Under the pieces are notes generated by a model. That model was not told the DNA's origin. It searched no databases and saw nothing but the letters and a program-made list of their open reading frames with translations. From NCBI RefSeq assembly GCF_017916255.1, contig NZ_CP072827.1:1364001-1428000 (forward strand): a stretch of 64,000 bases of DNA, given 5' to 3'. Source of the DNA: Streptomyces mobaraensis NBRC 13819 = DSM 40847 (GTDB lineage Bacteria > Actinomycetota > Actinomycetes > Streptomycetales > Streptomycetaceae). The position numbers and the translations under genes were made by a program. Positions 27,678 through 36,702 of the stretch are shown here, piece after piece (position 1 is the first letter of the stretch; every line of letters begins with the position of its first letter).

Positions 27678-29009
27678 TCACATGCCGCGGCGCCCCACCC
27701 CCGGGGCGGAGGACGCGCCCGGCCCCGGCAGGTGCGGGCCGTCGCCCGCCGGATCGGTCGGGTCGGTCGGACCGGCCGGCGGGGACAGCAGGGCGACGGC
27801 GTGGGCGACGGACGCGAGCGTCGCGTGCCGGTGCCAGCCGCCGAACGACCGCCCGGTGAAGTCCCGGATGCCCACCCGGTCGGCGATCGACGTGAAGTCG
27901 CGGTCCACCCGGTGCAGCAGCCCGCTCAGCCGGACGAGCGCGGCCGGTGCCACGTTCACCAGATCCGTCAGCCACAGTTCGTCCGGCCAGCGGTCCGCGT
28001 TCTCTCCCATGCCCACCAGCAGCATCTCCCGCAACCGCCCCCGGCCCGCGCCTCCCTGCGGCACCGGCAGCCCCACCCGTACCCCGGCGGTGAGCGATGT
28101 GCCCAACGCGTCCGAGTCCGGGTCGTGCCGCCAGATCACCGGGCGGCGCAACTCCCGCGCGCCCGCCATCACCAGCGACGCCGGCGACATCCGGGTCTCA
28201 CGCCCCGACAGCGGCGAGTCCGCCACCGCCACCCGCAGCGAACCGCTCACCCGCGCCAGTACGGGCACCCCGCAGGCACGCAGCCGGTGCAGCGCGGACA
28301 GCGCGTCCGGTTCCCGCGCGTCCAGCACCAGGGGGCGCACCGGCAGCCCCCAGTCGCGCATCATCCCGGCGTACGCCTCCACCGCGCACTCCCCCGGCGT
28401 CTCCGTCCGCACCGCGTCCGGGATCGCCGCCTGCCCGCGCCGCACCGGGTCCCCCAGCCACCCCTCCGACAGCATCAGCCGCCAGTTGACCGGCGCGCTG
28501 CGGTACGCGGACGCCGCCCAGACGCCCACCGCCTGCTGGGCGTTGAGGACCTGCCCCGCCTCCCGGAAGAACCGCCGCTCGACCCCCACCGAGTTCTCCC
28601 CGGCCTTCGGTATCACCATCGGCCGCACCACCCACGCCTGCGGCGCGAGCGTCCGTACGAGGTGGTGCGCCAGCGCCTGCCGCATCGGCCGCCAGTCCCA
28701 CGGCGAACTGGAGACGAAGTGGTGCAGGCTCTGCTCCGGCGCCGCCCCGCCCGCCAGCCCCGCGATGTTGCGGATCGACTTCCGCCCCCGCGCCCGCAGC
28801 AGTCCGCGCAGGTACGCCTCCCCGTGCCGGCGCTGGTCGCTGCGGGCCAGCGTCGCCAGCGCGACGCGGCACAGTTCCGCCAGCACGTCGTCCTGCGTCT
28901 GCGTCTGTGCACGGGCCCGGAATCGGGCCCGCGTCCCGGCGGCCGGCACCGCGACGGACCGCGCCCCGCGCTCCGCACCCGATCTCACGGCAATGGCAGC
29001 ACCACTCAT
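27678..29009 (-). CDS. IS701-type transposase-like protein with degenerate active site (probably domesticated)
   Basis: 443 residues. The order KSIRNIAGLAG, EQSLHHFVSSSPWDWRPMRQAL, VIPKAGENSVGVERRFF, NAQQAVGVWAAS and APVNWRLMLSEGWL follows IS701 DDE transposases. Where active enzymes have V-V-D-E-T-G this protein reads VIPKAGE, with no Asp. The second Asp block (GDE) reads VLDARE. No terminal inverted repeats or target duplication flank it. ATG 29009 follows GAGGG at 6 nt, so it is translated normally. Role unknown. Confidence 0.7.
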   Translation of the reverse strand: MSGAAIAVRSGAERGARSVAVPAAGTRARFRARAQTQTQDDVLAELCRVALATLARSDQRRHGEAYLRGLLRARGRKSIRNIAGLAGGAAPEQSLHHFVSSSPWDWRPMRQALAHHLVRTLAPQAWVVRPMVIPKAGENSVGVERRFFREAGQVLNAQQAVGVWAASAYRSAPVNWRLMLSEGWLGDPVRRGQAAIPDAVRTETPGECAVEAYAGMMRDWGLPVRPLVLDAREPDALSALHRLRACGVPVLARVSGSLRVAVADSPLSGRETRMSPASLVMAGARELRRPVIWRHDPDSDALGTSLTAGVRVGLPVPQGGAGRGRLREMLLVGMGENADRWPDELWLTDLVNVAPAALVRLSGLLHRVDRDFTSIADRVGIRDFTGRSFGGWHRHATLASVAHAVALLSPPAGPTDPTDPAGDGPHLPGPGASSAPGVGRRGM

Positions 29010-29135
29010 GGGGATCCCTCACATCCGCTGTACGAACACCCCGCCCGGGTTCCCCCGGTGACGGTGTCGACGGTCCCAGGTAGCGGGTGCGTCCCGGCAG
29101 TGAGCCGGGCACGAGTTGAGGGATGAATGCGAGCA

Positions 29136-29168
29136 GGCCCCGGGTATGTTTTTTTCATACCCGGGGCC
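29136..29168 (-). terminator. Perfect 13-bp hairpin terminator with T7 loop
   Basis: GGCCCCGGGTATG pairs with CATACCCGGGGCC around seven T, 15 nt after the stop of the small gene at 29184. Confidence 0.8.
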
Positions 29169-29183
29169 CGCGGGGGCCGTGCG

Positions 29184-29519
29184 CTACGCGTGCGCCAGGC
29201 GGAGGTGGACCCCCATGGCCTCCGTCAGCTCCACCGCCGTCTTCAGGTCACCCGCCGCCAGCGCGAGGCTGCGCCTCCGCTTGATGTCCCGGCACTCCAC
29301 GCACCGCGAGGGCCGGTACACCCGCCACGCGTCCTGGTCGGTCGCCGGCCGCACGTCGCACGGCAGCGCCTCCCACGGATCCCCGCCCGTCGGCGGCCGG
29401 AGCCGCACCCTCCCCTCACCGGTGTCGGTGACCTCCCCGACGCGCTCACGCCGCGCGTCGACCACCAACTCGCCGACGGCGGGCGCGCGCTGGTGCTGTG
29501 GAGCGGGTGGCTTGTCCAT
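29184..29519 (-). CDS. Conserved small Streptomyces protein, function unknown, with CxxC motif
   Basis: 111 residues. A VGELVVDARRERVGEV block and a VRLRPPTGGDPWE block look like a small beta-barrel found in many Streptomyces proteins beside XRE regulators. RCVECRDIKRRR gives a CxxC next to basic residues. The start at 29519 has GAGAGGAACACC upstream. Divergent from the XRE/DUF397 pair across 137 bp. Confidence 0.6.
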   Translation of the reverse strand: MDKPPAPQHQRAPAVGELVVDARRERVGEVTDTGEGRVRLRPPTGGDPWEALPCDVRPATDQDAWRVYRPSRCVECRDIKRRRSLALAAGDLKTAVELTEAMGVHLRLAHA

Positions 29520-29656
29520 GCTGGTGTTCCTCTCGCGGGATCTTGCGATTCGATTCCCAGCATCTCCGCGCAGCGGTACCGTGACCAGGAGTAACGGCTG
29601 TAGGAAGGCCGCTCCCGTTGCAGGGATGCCCGGCTTCAACGGAGGGGCGAACAACT

Positions 29657-30478
29657 GTGCCCGCACCAAAGCGGATCGAACCCACCAATTTGAACGAGTG
29701 GTTCGGCGACAAGATCCGCAGACTGCGCAAGGCGCGCGGCTGGTCCCAGATTCAGCTGGGCGAGGTGGTACGGCTCTCGGGGAGCCGCATCGCCCAGTTC
29801 GAACGCGCGGAGGACGTTCCGCCGCAGGACATCACGGAGTTGCTGGACCGGGAGTTGGGGGCGGGGGGCCAGCTGGTCGAGATGCGGCCGTTCCTGGCGC
29901 GCAGCTGGGAAAAGAAATGGCCTGAGGAAATCGAGGACATCGAGGCCCAGGCCAGCCGGATCCAGCTCTACACTCACGTGGTTCCCGGTTTTTTCCAGAC
30001 GAAGGAGTACGCGACGGCTCTGCTCGGGGCCGGCATCCCCTTCTTCGGTGGAGACCTCGACGAGAAAGTCGGCCTTCGCTTGGCCCGGCGTAGTGTCGTC
30101 GACGGGCCCCACTATCCGTGGGTCCGATGTGTGTTGGACGAGTCGGCGCTCTACCGGGCCGTCTGCCCCTCCCACGTCATGCGCGACCAGCTCCTGCACC
30201 TGCTGAAAGAATGCGAACAACCGCATGTGGTGGTTCAGGTACTGCCCTTCGCAGCCAATCGTGCCGTCATCCCGGGGCTGGCTTGGGCCACCATCTGGAC
30301 ACTCGCGGACGGGCGTACGGTCGTGTACCAGGAGACCATGAACAACGGGTACTTCGTGACGAAGCCCCGCGAGGTCGGTATCTACGTCAGCCTCTACGAT
30401 CAATTGCACACGGATTCCCTGTCCGCTGAAGCGTCCAAGGCCCTCATCCGCCGAACGCTTGAGGACAGATACTCATGA
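29657..30478 (+). CDS. XRE-family HTH regulator with DUF5753 domain (Scr1 antitoxin-like)
   Basis: 273 residues. N-terminal HTH (about 15-65: KIRRLRKARGWSQIQLGEVV..SRIAQFERAE) and a C-terminal DUF5753 domain with YTHVVPGFFQTKEYA and VQVLPF. GTG 29657 follows GGAGGGG at 9 nt. It is paired with a DUF397 gene by a 4-bp overlap, a hallmark pair in Streptomyces that affects development or antibiotic output in some cases. Codon use looks less GC-biased than that of its neighbours. Confidence 0.88.
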   Translation: MPAPKRIEPTNLNEWFGDKIRRLRKARGWSQIQLGEVVRLSGSRIAQFERAEDVPPQDITELLDRELGAGGQLVEMRPFLARSWEKKWPEEIEDIEAQASRIQLYTHVVPGFFQTKEYATALLGAGIPFFGGDLDEKVGLRLARRSVVDGPHYPWVRCVLDESALYRAVCPSHVMRDQLLHLLKECEQPHVVVQVLPFAANRAVIPGLAWATIWTLADGRTVVYQETMNNGYFVTKPREVGIYVSLYDQLHTDSLSAEASKALIRRTLEDRYS

Positions 30479-30660
30479 TCTGGCGCAAAAGCAAGCACAG
30501 CGCTACTTCCAATGACTGCCTTGAAATAGCCGGTTCCGCCGACGACCTCATACACATACGCGACAGCAAGCGCGCCGCCGACCCCACCCTGATCATCACC
30601 ACACGCCCCGCCGCCTGGGCCGCGTTCCTCAGTTCCCTGCGAGCGTGTGCGCGCGACTGA
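30475..30660 (+). CDS. DUF397 domain protein
   Basis: 61 residues with the family core WRKSKHSATSNDCLEIA, IHIRDSK and AWAAFLSSL. Its ATG overlaps the XRE stop as ATGA. The Scr1/Scr2 literature treats such pairs as toxin-antitoxin-like; that is not shown here. Confidence 0.88.
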   Translation: MIWRKSKHSATSNDCLEIAGSADDLIHIRDSKRAADPTLIITTRPAAWAAFLSSLRACARD

Positions 30661-30691
30661 ATTCCGCGGCCGCCGCCCGCAGGGCAGCCGC

Positions 30692-31055
30692 TCAGTCGAG
30701 GATCGCGGTCGCCTCGATCTCGACCAGGTGATCGGGGGCGGAGAGCGCCGCGACGCCGGTCAGCGTGGCCGGCGGGACCGGGGTGACCCCGAGTTTCGCG
30801 CTCGCCCGGGAGATGCCGTCCAAGAGCGAAGGCATCTTGTCGGGGGTCCAGTCGACGACGTGGGCGGTCGGTTTCGCGACGTCGTCGAACGAGCCGCCGG
30901 CCCCGCTCAGGGCGGTGCCGACGTTGAGGTAGCACCGCTCGCCCTGGGCGGCGAGGTCACCTTCGCCGATCGTGCGCCCCTCGGCGTCCCAGGCGACCTG
31001 TCCGGCGACGAAGACCAGCTTCGATCCGGTGGCGATCGACACCTGCCGGTTGGCA
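30692..31055 (-). pseudogene. RidA-family protein, N terminus deleted
   Basis: QVSIATGSKLVFVAGQVAWD, NVGTALSGAGGSFDDV and a C-terminal EIEATAILD match RidA/YjgF enamine deaminases, which clear reactive imine intermediates. About 15-25 N-terminal residues and the promoter are missing, and the reading runs into a stop just upstream. An internal GTG at 31042 could still start a shortened protein of 116 residues. The break meets a truncated HxlR gene head to head at about 31046-31060. Confidence 0.7.
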
Positions 31056-31059
31056 CCGA

Positions 31060-31272
31060 GGCATCAGCCACAAGATGCTCACGCGGAACCTGCGCATGCT
31101 GGAGCGCAACGGCCTGGTCGAGCGCACCGCGCACCCGACGGTGCCGCCGCGGGTCGAGTACACCCTCACCGCACCGAGCCGGGGCCTGCTCGCGACCGTC
31201 GACGCGATGTGCGAATGGACCCACACCTACCTCGGCCGCATCGAGACCGCCCGCCGCCGCTTCGACGCCTGA
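31060..31272 (+). pseudogene. HxlR-family regulator, C-terminal fragment
   Basis: GISHKMLTRNLRMLERNGLV followed by VPPRVEYTLT is the second half of an HxlR winged helix. The first ~45 residues are missing. The fragment begins at the junction with the truncated RidA gene, so one deletion appears to have removed both 5' ends and the shared promoter. Confidence 0.72.
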
Positions 31273-31353
31273 CGCCCGCAGCGGTAATGAAGGCCCGCGC
31301 TGCACGGTTTTATTGGGCGGCAGGCACCGAAGCCCCTTCGCTACAGTGGCCCG

Positions 31354-31742
31354 ATGGCATCGGTCAAGAAATTCCAGGTCACCTTCGATTGCGCGGAACC
31401 CGGACGCGTCGCGCGTTTCTGGTCCGACGTGTTGGGCTACGACGTAACGCTGCCGCCGGATGGCGGGACAAGTGGGCCGCGTGCGCCGATCCCACGGGTG
31501 CGGGTCCGCGCATGTACTTCCAGCGCGTCCCCGAAGGGAAGGTCGTCAAGAACCGGGTGCACCTCGACGTCCGGGCCGGCACCGGACTCGTCGGAGAAGA
31601 ACGCCTGGCCGTGCTCAAGGCCGAATGCGAGCGCCTGGTCGCGCTCGGCGCGGTATGCGTGGAGGTGCTGCTCGCCGACGAGGAGAACGAGTCGTGCATC
31701 GTGATGCAGGACATCGAGGGCAACGAGTTCTGCCTCGACTGA
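31354..31742 (+). pseudogene. VOC/glyoxalase-like protein, frameshifted
   Basis: Frame 1 gives ASVKKFQVTFDCAEPGRVARFW..DVLGYDVTLPPDG. The rest (WAACADPTGAGPRMYFQRVPEGK..NRVHLDVR..IVMQDIEGNEFCLD) is in another frame. The shift lies near 31455-31475 and about 25 residues of the usual family length are lost there. It ends 1 bp before the stop of the convergent BtrH-like gene. Confidence 0.75.
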
Positions 31743-31743
31743 T

Positions 31744-32736
31744 CTAGAGCTCGATGAGCGCCCGCATCGCGTCGCGTTCGATGCGTGAGAGTTCGTGGAG
31801 GAGGGAACCGGCGGCCACGAGGTTCTCCTCGTCGCCGGATTCGCCTGCCGCCGCGACGAGTGCGGCCACCTGCGTCCAGAGGGCGGCGGCCGCCGCGTAC
31901 AGATTGTGTCCGGTGCGCAGGTGGCGGCTGTCGTTCAACTGGACGCATTCGGCAAGGAAGTCGCGGTAGAGATTACGGAAGAGGGCACCGCCCGTTCCGG
32001 CTTTCTCCATGAGGACGGCGGCTCGGGGCAGGTCCTCCTGCGGATTGCCGCTGCGCCGCAGCCACTTCGGCACGAGCCCGGCGGCCTTCTCGATGCCCCG
32101 GTGGCCGAGGTTGGCGATGGGCGGGTTCAGGAAGGCGTCGGCACAGGACTTGATCGCGGGGACGATGTGTCCCCACGGTGAGACCGGGTCGCCGGACGCC
32201 GTGATGGTGAAGGAGCGGTGCCGGGCGGTCATCGGACCGCGCTCGGCCCGGGCCCTGGCGAGCCCGGCGAGGCCGGTCGTGACGGCTCCGCCCTGAGGGG
32301 CGGTGTCCACCAGGTAGGCATCCTGATCGTCGTAGCCGTACATGGCCACGACGTGCCCGCCGAAGTGCACCTTGGTGGTGAAGTAATCCAGGTGGTAGCT
32401 GTCGAGTTGCAGGCCGACCGGCCGGCCGCCGTCGATGGGTGCCGCCACGTTCCGCCACGCCTTGCGCGGGGACGTGGTCTCCCGGACGTGCAGGTCGAGC
32501 CCGAGGGCGGCGGTGAGGTTCCTGGTGAGCTCGAACGGCTTGACCCGGCCTCCCAGGAAGGGGAAGCCCATGTTCTTGCCGTCCCAGTAGACGAAGGACA
32601 GCCCGGAACCGAGGCCGAACAGCATGGGATCGGACAGGTCGAGTCCGTCATGCCGCAGCAGCACGCCCAGCGCCGTCGTCTGGCAGTGCTGCGTCCCGCG
32701 GACGTCGATGTCTTCGATCACGGCCATGCCGCACAT
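31744..32736 (-). CDS. BtrH N-terminal domain / DUF4872 protein
   Basis: 330 residues. TQHCQTTALGVLLRHDGLDLSDP places a Cys near the N terminus. GGHVVAMYGYDDQDAYLVDTA supplies His and Asp, giving a papain-like Cys-His-Asp arrangement as in the butirosin acyltransferase BtrH. The C-terminal half matches DUF4872. No aminoglycoside genes are near, so the substrate is unknown. Three start candidates lie within 18 nt (32745, 32736, 32727); I use 32736, 8 nt after GGGG. Confidence 0.7.
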   Translation of the reverse strand: MCGMAVIEDIDVRGTQHCQTTALGVLLRHDGLDLSDPMLFGLGSGLSFVYWDGKNMGFPFLGGRVKPFELTRNLTAALGLDLHVRETTSPRKAWRNVAAPIDGGRPVGLQLDSYHLDYFTTKVHFGGHVVAMYGYDDQDAYLVDTAPQGGAVTTGLAGLARARAERGPMTARHRSFTITASGDPVSPWGHIVPAIKSCADAFLNPPIANLGHRGIEKAAGLVPKWLRRSGNPQEDLPRAAVLMEKAGTGGALFRNLYRDFLAECVQLNDSRHLRTGHNLYAAAAALWTQVAALVAAAGESGDEENLVAAGSLLHELSRIERDAMRALIEL

Positions 32737-32785
32737 TCTGCTCACCCCGGCCGGGCGCGCAGGGCGCGGGTGGGAGAATCGGCCG

Positions 32786-33151
32786 GTGAACGATCACTGC
32801 TGCGAGACGATGACGCGCCGGCTCGCATGGCGCTGCGAGACCCACACCGACGTGTACGCCTGCCCGGACGCGCTCGTCGTCTACAGCGCGAGGTTCCGGG
32901 AGTACGGGCTGGTCGTCCACGACGGAGGGACCTCGTCCATCGGGATCGACTTCTGTCCTTGGTGCGGGCTGCGGCTGCCGGAGTCGGAGCGGGACCGGTG
33001 GTTCGAGGAGCTGGAGGCGCGGGGCATCGACCCGTGGGAGGACGACGTCCCGGCCGAGTTCCAGGACGGCACCTGGCTGCGCTCGCCGTCCGGCGCCGTC
33101 GCCGCCGCGCTCCCCGGACCCCCGGCACCGAGCGGCCGGGAGAGAAGGTGA
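32786..33151 (+). CDS. Small Cys-rich conserved protein, function unknown
   Basis: 121 residues. CC near the start, WRCETH, CPDALVVY and FCPWCGLRLP suggest a zinc-ribbon-like fold. GTG 32786; the stop overlaps the next start as GTGA, so it is co-translated with the HAD-like gene. Confidence 0.65.
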   Translation: MNDHCCETMTRRLAWRCETHTDVYACPDALVVYSARFREYGLVVHDGGTSSIGIDFCPWCGLRLPESERDRWFEELEARGIDPWEDDVPAEFQDGTWLRSPSGAVAAALPGPPAPSGRERR

Positions 33152-33693
33152 GCCGACCGCTCCTGTTCCTGGACGTGGACGGGCCGCTCAATCCCTACGC
33201 GGCCCAGCCGGAGCGGCGCCCCGACGGGTACACCACGCTCCGGGTGCCCCGGGACGGCGATCCGGACGGCTCGCCGTCGCTCCGCCGGCGCCCCCTGCGC
33301 GTCTGGCTCGCCCCGGAGCACGGGCCGGCACTGCTCCGGCTCGGCTACGAACTCTGCTGGGCCACCACGTGGATGGCGGAGGCCAACCGCTGGATCGCCC
33401 CGGTGCTCGGCCTCCCCGCGCTCCCGTTCGTCGACTTCGGCGAGGCCCTGTTCCGGGAGCGGCCCGACGGGGTCCACTGGAAGACCGCTCCGCTGGTGGA
33501 GTACGCGGCGGGCCGCCCGTTCGCCTGGGTCGACGACGAACAGAGCGGCGCGGACGAGGCGTACGTGACCGCCCACCACCCCGGACGCGCCCTCCTGCAC
33601 CACGTCAACCCCCGACTCGGCCTCCGGAACCCCGACTTCCGCACCCTCGCCGACTTCGCCCGCTCGCCGGCCGCCCCGCGCCCCACGGACTGA
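33148..33693 (+). CDS. HAD-superfamily hydrolase-like protein
   Basis: 181 residues. Motif I LFLDVDGPLNPY has the DxD of HAD enzymes. WVDDEQSG late in the chain can serve as the metal-binding acidic motif. WATTWMAEANRW is shared by a group of Streptomyces HAD-like proteins. GTG 33148 overlaps the previous stop. Confidence 0.75.
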   Translation: MSRPLLFLDVDGPLNPYAAQPERRPDGYTTLRVPRDGDPDGSPSLRRRPLRVWLAPEHGPALLRLGYELCWATTWMAEANRWIAPVLGLPALPFVDFGEALFRERPDGVHWKTAPLVEYAAGRPFAWVDDEQSGADEAYVTAHHPGRALLHHVNPRLGLRNPDFRTLADFARSPAAPRPTD

Positions 33694-33710
33694 GCCGGGC
33701 GGCGTTGCGC

Positions 33711-34439
33711 TCACGTGCCGTCGGCGAGGCGGATGCTGAGCTGCGTCCCCAATTCCCGGAAGCCCAGTGCGAGCGCGACCCGCCTCGACGCGTGCGTCCG
33801 CGCTCGCCACTGCGGGAGGAGCCCGGCGTCCAGCGCACGGGCCACCGCCGCGGACGCCACCACTCGCGCGAGCCCCCGGCCACGGGCGTCCGGCGCGACC
33901 AGGACGCTGAGGTGGGCGACCGATCGCGGCCAGGCGCGGAAGCCGGCCGCGGCGATCACGTCGTCGCCGTCGCGGAGAACGCACGCGGGAGAGGTGATCT
34001 CCGCCAAGCCGCTTTCCTCCACGTCCTCCTCGCCGGCGCGGGCCGGCAGTACCGCCGACCGGTCGCCGTCGCATGGCGTCACCTCCACCGCGGCGCCTTC
34101 GTCCCGGCGGCGGAAGGCGGTCCGGTCGAGGTAGTGGAGGGAGGCGGGTCCCCGTACGTCGAGGAGGGGGAGCGTGCCGCGCAGGCGGTCCGGGTCGACG
34201 AGTTCGCCGGGCGACAGCTCGTCCGCGGCATCCGCGAGCAGGGCGGCGGTCCGGGTGTTCGGCGCGGTGGCTATCCCGGCCCCGTCGAGCACCACGATCC
34301 CCGTCCACGACGGCGGGCAGAGCCGTGAGCGCGGGGAGACCGCCACGTCCACGTCGGGCGTGGTGGGGAACCGGACCGGCGCGGACGCCAGTTCGGTCCA
34401 CAGTTCCCGGGCCCGGTGCGGCAAGAGGTCGGCGGGCAT
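33711..34439 (-). CDS. GNAT-family N-acetyltransferase
   Basis: 242 residues. The acetyl-CoA motif VLVAPDARGRGLARVVASAA is at about 175-195, followed by ASRRVALALGFRELG. The N-terminal half is a divergent second domain, as in two-domain GNATs. The start ATG 34439 has no ribosome site and may be leaderless. Confidence 0.75.
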   Translation of the reverse strand: MPADLLPHRARELWTELASAPVRFPTTPDVDVAVSPRSRLCPPSWTGIVVLDGAGIATAPNTRTAALLADAADELSPGELVDPDRLRGTLPLLDVRGPASLHYLDRTAFRRRDEGAAVEVTPCDGDRSAVLPARAGEEDVEESGLAEITSPACVLRDGDDVIAAAGFRAWPRSVAHLSVLVAPDARGRGLARVVASAAVARALDAGLLPQWRARTHASRRVALALGFRELGTQLSIRLADGT

Positions 34440-34557
34440 GGCCCTAGCGTGCCGGAAAGCTCGTCCGTCCACGGTTCGGTGAGCGCCGAACCGTCCGGCC
34501 TATAGCGTGCGGAGGCCCGCGCGGGAGACGCCCGCGCCGATGACGCCGGAGGCCCCC

Positions 34558-35157
34558 GTGCCGGATACGGACCTGAAACAGCGGCTCGCCGAGCGGTTCC
34601 GCGAGGTCAACGGTGACCATCCGATGACCGGTGCCGACGACGCCTACGTCAGCGCCCAGTTCGTCACCCTGGAGGAGCTGTGCGCGGCGCACGGCCGTGA
34701 CGCCGACGCGGTCCGCCGGCTGATGCTCGGGCGGCGGCTGCCGCTGCCGGGGTACCTGCGTTCCGACGGAGCCGAGATGGTGCCGGCCGACCTGTTCGCC
34801 CTCGCCGACGAGGCGGGTGGCGTGGAACTGCTCGAAGGGTGGTTCACCGCGCACTGGGCCGACCCGGCCGCCGGGGAGGCGGAGTGGAACGCGTACCTGA
34901 GCGGACAGTACGTGTGTCTGCGTTCGGTGACCCCGGTCGCCATCCGGCGGAAGGAGTACCTGACGGCCGCGATCGGCGCGGCGGCGGGCGAGCCGGACGC
35001 CGGTTCGGCGCGGTGGTCGGCGCGGCTGCACGCTCTGGTCGACGAACTGGACGCGCTGGAGCCGGCGTTCACCGCCTACGACCGGCTCCGGTTCGGCGGT
35101 CCCACGTCCCGGGACATCTGCGTCGACGCGGTGCGGGCGCGCTTTCCCCGGCGGTGA
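34558..35157 (+). CDS. DUF6058-like conserved protein
   Basis: 199 residues. DDAYVSAQFVTLEELCAAHG and LPLPGYLRSDGAEMVPADLF are recurring blocks of a Streptomyces family of unknown function. GTG 34558 has GGAGG at 5 nt; ATG 34540 is an alternative. Divergent from the GNAT. Confidence 0.6.
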   Translation: MPDTDLKQRLAERFREVNGDHPMTGADDAYVSAQFVTLEELCAAHGRDADAVRRLMLGRRLPLPGYLRSDGAEMVPADLFALADEAGGVELLEGWFTAHWADPAAGEAEWNAYLSGQYVCLRSVTPVAIRRKEYLTAAIGAAAGEPDAGSARWSARLHALVDELDALEPAFTAYDRLRFGGPTSRDICVDAVRARFPRR

Positions 35158-35317
35158 TCCCGGGGCGCGGCCGGAAGGGTCGCCGCTCTCTTCGGGCCGA
35201 GGGGGCTGCTGACCGAGCGGGAACGGCGGTCTCCCTTTCGCGCGCGGCTTGTGCTGGACTGTACCGACGTAGTCCCTGTCCCCGTCCTTGTCCGCACACG
35301 GCACTGGGGTGCATGCG

Positions 35318-35764
35318 ATGCCTCTTGAGGGCGAGTACGAGCCGAGTCCGGCGCAGTGGGTGCGCGAGCAGGTCGAGTTGTACGAGAGGTCGGGTGGCAC
35401 CGAGGGCACGACGCTCTGGGACACCGGCCTGCCGGTCGTCATCGTCACGATGCGCGGTGCGAAGAGCGGCAGGATCCGCAAGGTTCCGCTGATGCGCGTG
35501 GAGCACGAGGGGCGGTACGCGGCGGTAGCCTCGAAGGGCGGCTTCCCGCGCCACCCGGTCTGGTACTTCAACCTCAAGGCCGACCCGCGGGTGGACCTCC
35601 AGGACGGCCCCGAACGCCGGTCCATGGTGGCCCGTGAGCTGGCCGGGGAGGAGAGGGCCCAGTGGTGGCGGCGCGCGGTCGCCGCGTATCCGGCGTACGC
35701 CGAGTACCAGGAGAAGACCGACCGGGTGATCCCGGTCTTCGTGCTCGAACCCGAGCCGGTGTAG
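35318..35764 (+). CDS. F420-dependent (deazaflavin) nitroreductase-family oxidoreductase
   Basis: 148 residues, the usual length of the Ddn-like family. [20 protein letters not shown] and [15 protein letters not shown] form the F420-binding surface of the split-barrel fold. Substrate unknown. ATG 35318 lacks a strong ribosome site. Confidence 0.85.
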   Translation: MPLEGEYEPSPAQWVREQVELYERSGGTEGTTLWDTGLPVVIVTMRGAKSGRIRKVPLMRVEHEGRYAAVASKGGFPRHPVWYFNLKADPRVDLQDGPERRSMVARELAGEERAQWWRRAVAAYPAYAEYQEKTDRVIPVFVLEPEPV

Positions 35765-36152
35765 GCCCCGGCGGCGCTGAGGGACCGGATTCCGCGCCGG
35801 GCGGGACGGCCGGGCCCCTTTCGCGGGCTCGCCGTCAGCGTCCACGCGCCTGAGCGTGCCGTTGCCGCAGCCCTCGGTTGGGCATGCGTTCCGCCTCGTC
35901 CGCGGCGGGCGACGGCCGTCCGACGTCGGCACGCGGTCTCGTGCGGTGCCGCGGCCGAGTGGACCGGCGGGCCGGTCGACCGGGCTGATCCGTCAGCCGC
36001 ACCGGCCGGTCAGTCGAGCCGGATCGGGCCGGATCGGGCCGGTCAGCCAGGCCGAACCGGTCAGCCGGACCGGGCCGTCAGCCTGCCAGGCCGGTCAGCC
36101 GGACCGGGCCGTCAGCCTGCCAGGCCCTCAGCCAGGCCCGGTCGTCAGCCCG
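35765..36152. repeat. Non-coding interval with degenerate GGTCAGCC repeats, including a 34-bp tandem pair
   Basis: 388 bp between convergent genes. From about 35990 it is built of variants of CCGGTCAGCC and GGATCGGGCC. A 34-bp unit starting TCAGCCGGAC occurs twice in tandem (36061 and 36095). No gene is supported. Confidence 0.65.
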
Positions 36153-36695
36153 TCACCGCTCCTTCTGCGCCAGCCGCAGCAAGTGGTCGGCCAGCGCCTG
36201 GCCGCCCGTCGGGTCGCGGCTGATCAGCAGGACCGTGTCGTCGCCGGCGATGGTGCCGATGATCTCGTGGACGCCCGCCTGGTCGATGGCGGAGGCGAAG
36301 AACTGGGCGGCGCCCGGCGGGGTGCGGAGGACTACGAGGTTGGCGGACGCCTCGGCGGAGATGAGGAGCTCGGCGGCGAGGCGGCCCATGCGGGCCTCGG
36401 TCGCCGACTCGCCGAGGGGCGCGCGGGGGGTGCGGTCGCCGCCCTCGCCCGGGACGGCGTAGATGAGTTCGCCGCCCGTGTTGCGGATCTTGACGGCGCC
36501 CAGTTCGTCGAGGTCGCGGGAGAGCGTGGCCTGGGTGACGGAGAGGCCGTCGTCGGCGAGCAGCCGGGCGAGCTGGCTCTGGGAACGGACGGCCTGCCGG
36601 CTGAGGATGTCCACGATCCGGCGGTGGCGTGCGGTGCGGGTCTGCGGCACGGCCTGCCCGCCGTGGACCGGCTCGGTCTCCTGCGCCTCGGTCAT
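36153..36695 (-). CDS. argR: Arginine repressor
   Basis: 180 residues. The N-terminal winged helix has [20 protein letters not shown] and [12 protein letters not shown]. The C-terminal hexamerisation and arginine-binding domain has [13 protein letters not shown]. It is 7 bp after argD, last in argCJBDR. It should bind the ARG boxes before argC and argG. Confidence 0.95.
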   Translation of the reverse strand: MTEAQETEPVHGGQAVPQTRTARHRRIVDILSRQAVRSQSQLARLLADDGLSVTQATLSRDLDELGAVKIRNTGGELIYAVPGEGGDRTPRAPLGESATEARMGRLAAELLISAEASANLVVLRTPPGAAQFFASAIDQAGVHEIIGTIAGDDTVLLISRDPTGGQALADHLLRLAQKER

Positions 36696-36702
36696 CGTCT
36701 CG

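Noticed and set aside
27678..29009. An active insertion sequence
   Set aside because: No terminal inverted repeats or target duplication, and the catalytic Asp motifs are missing.
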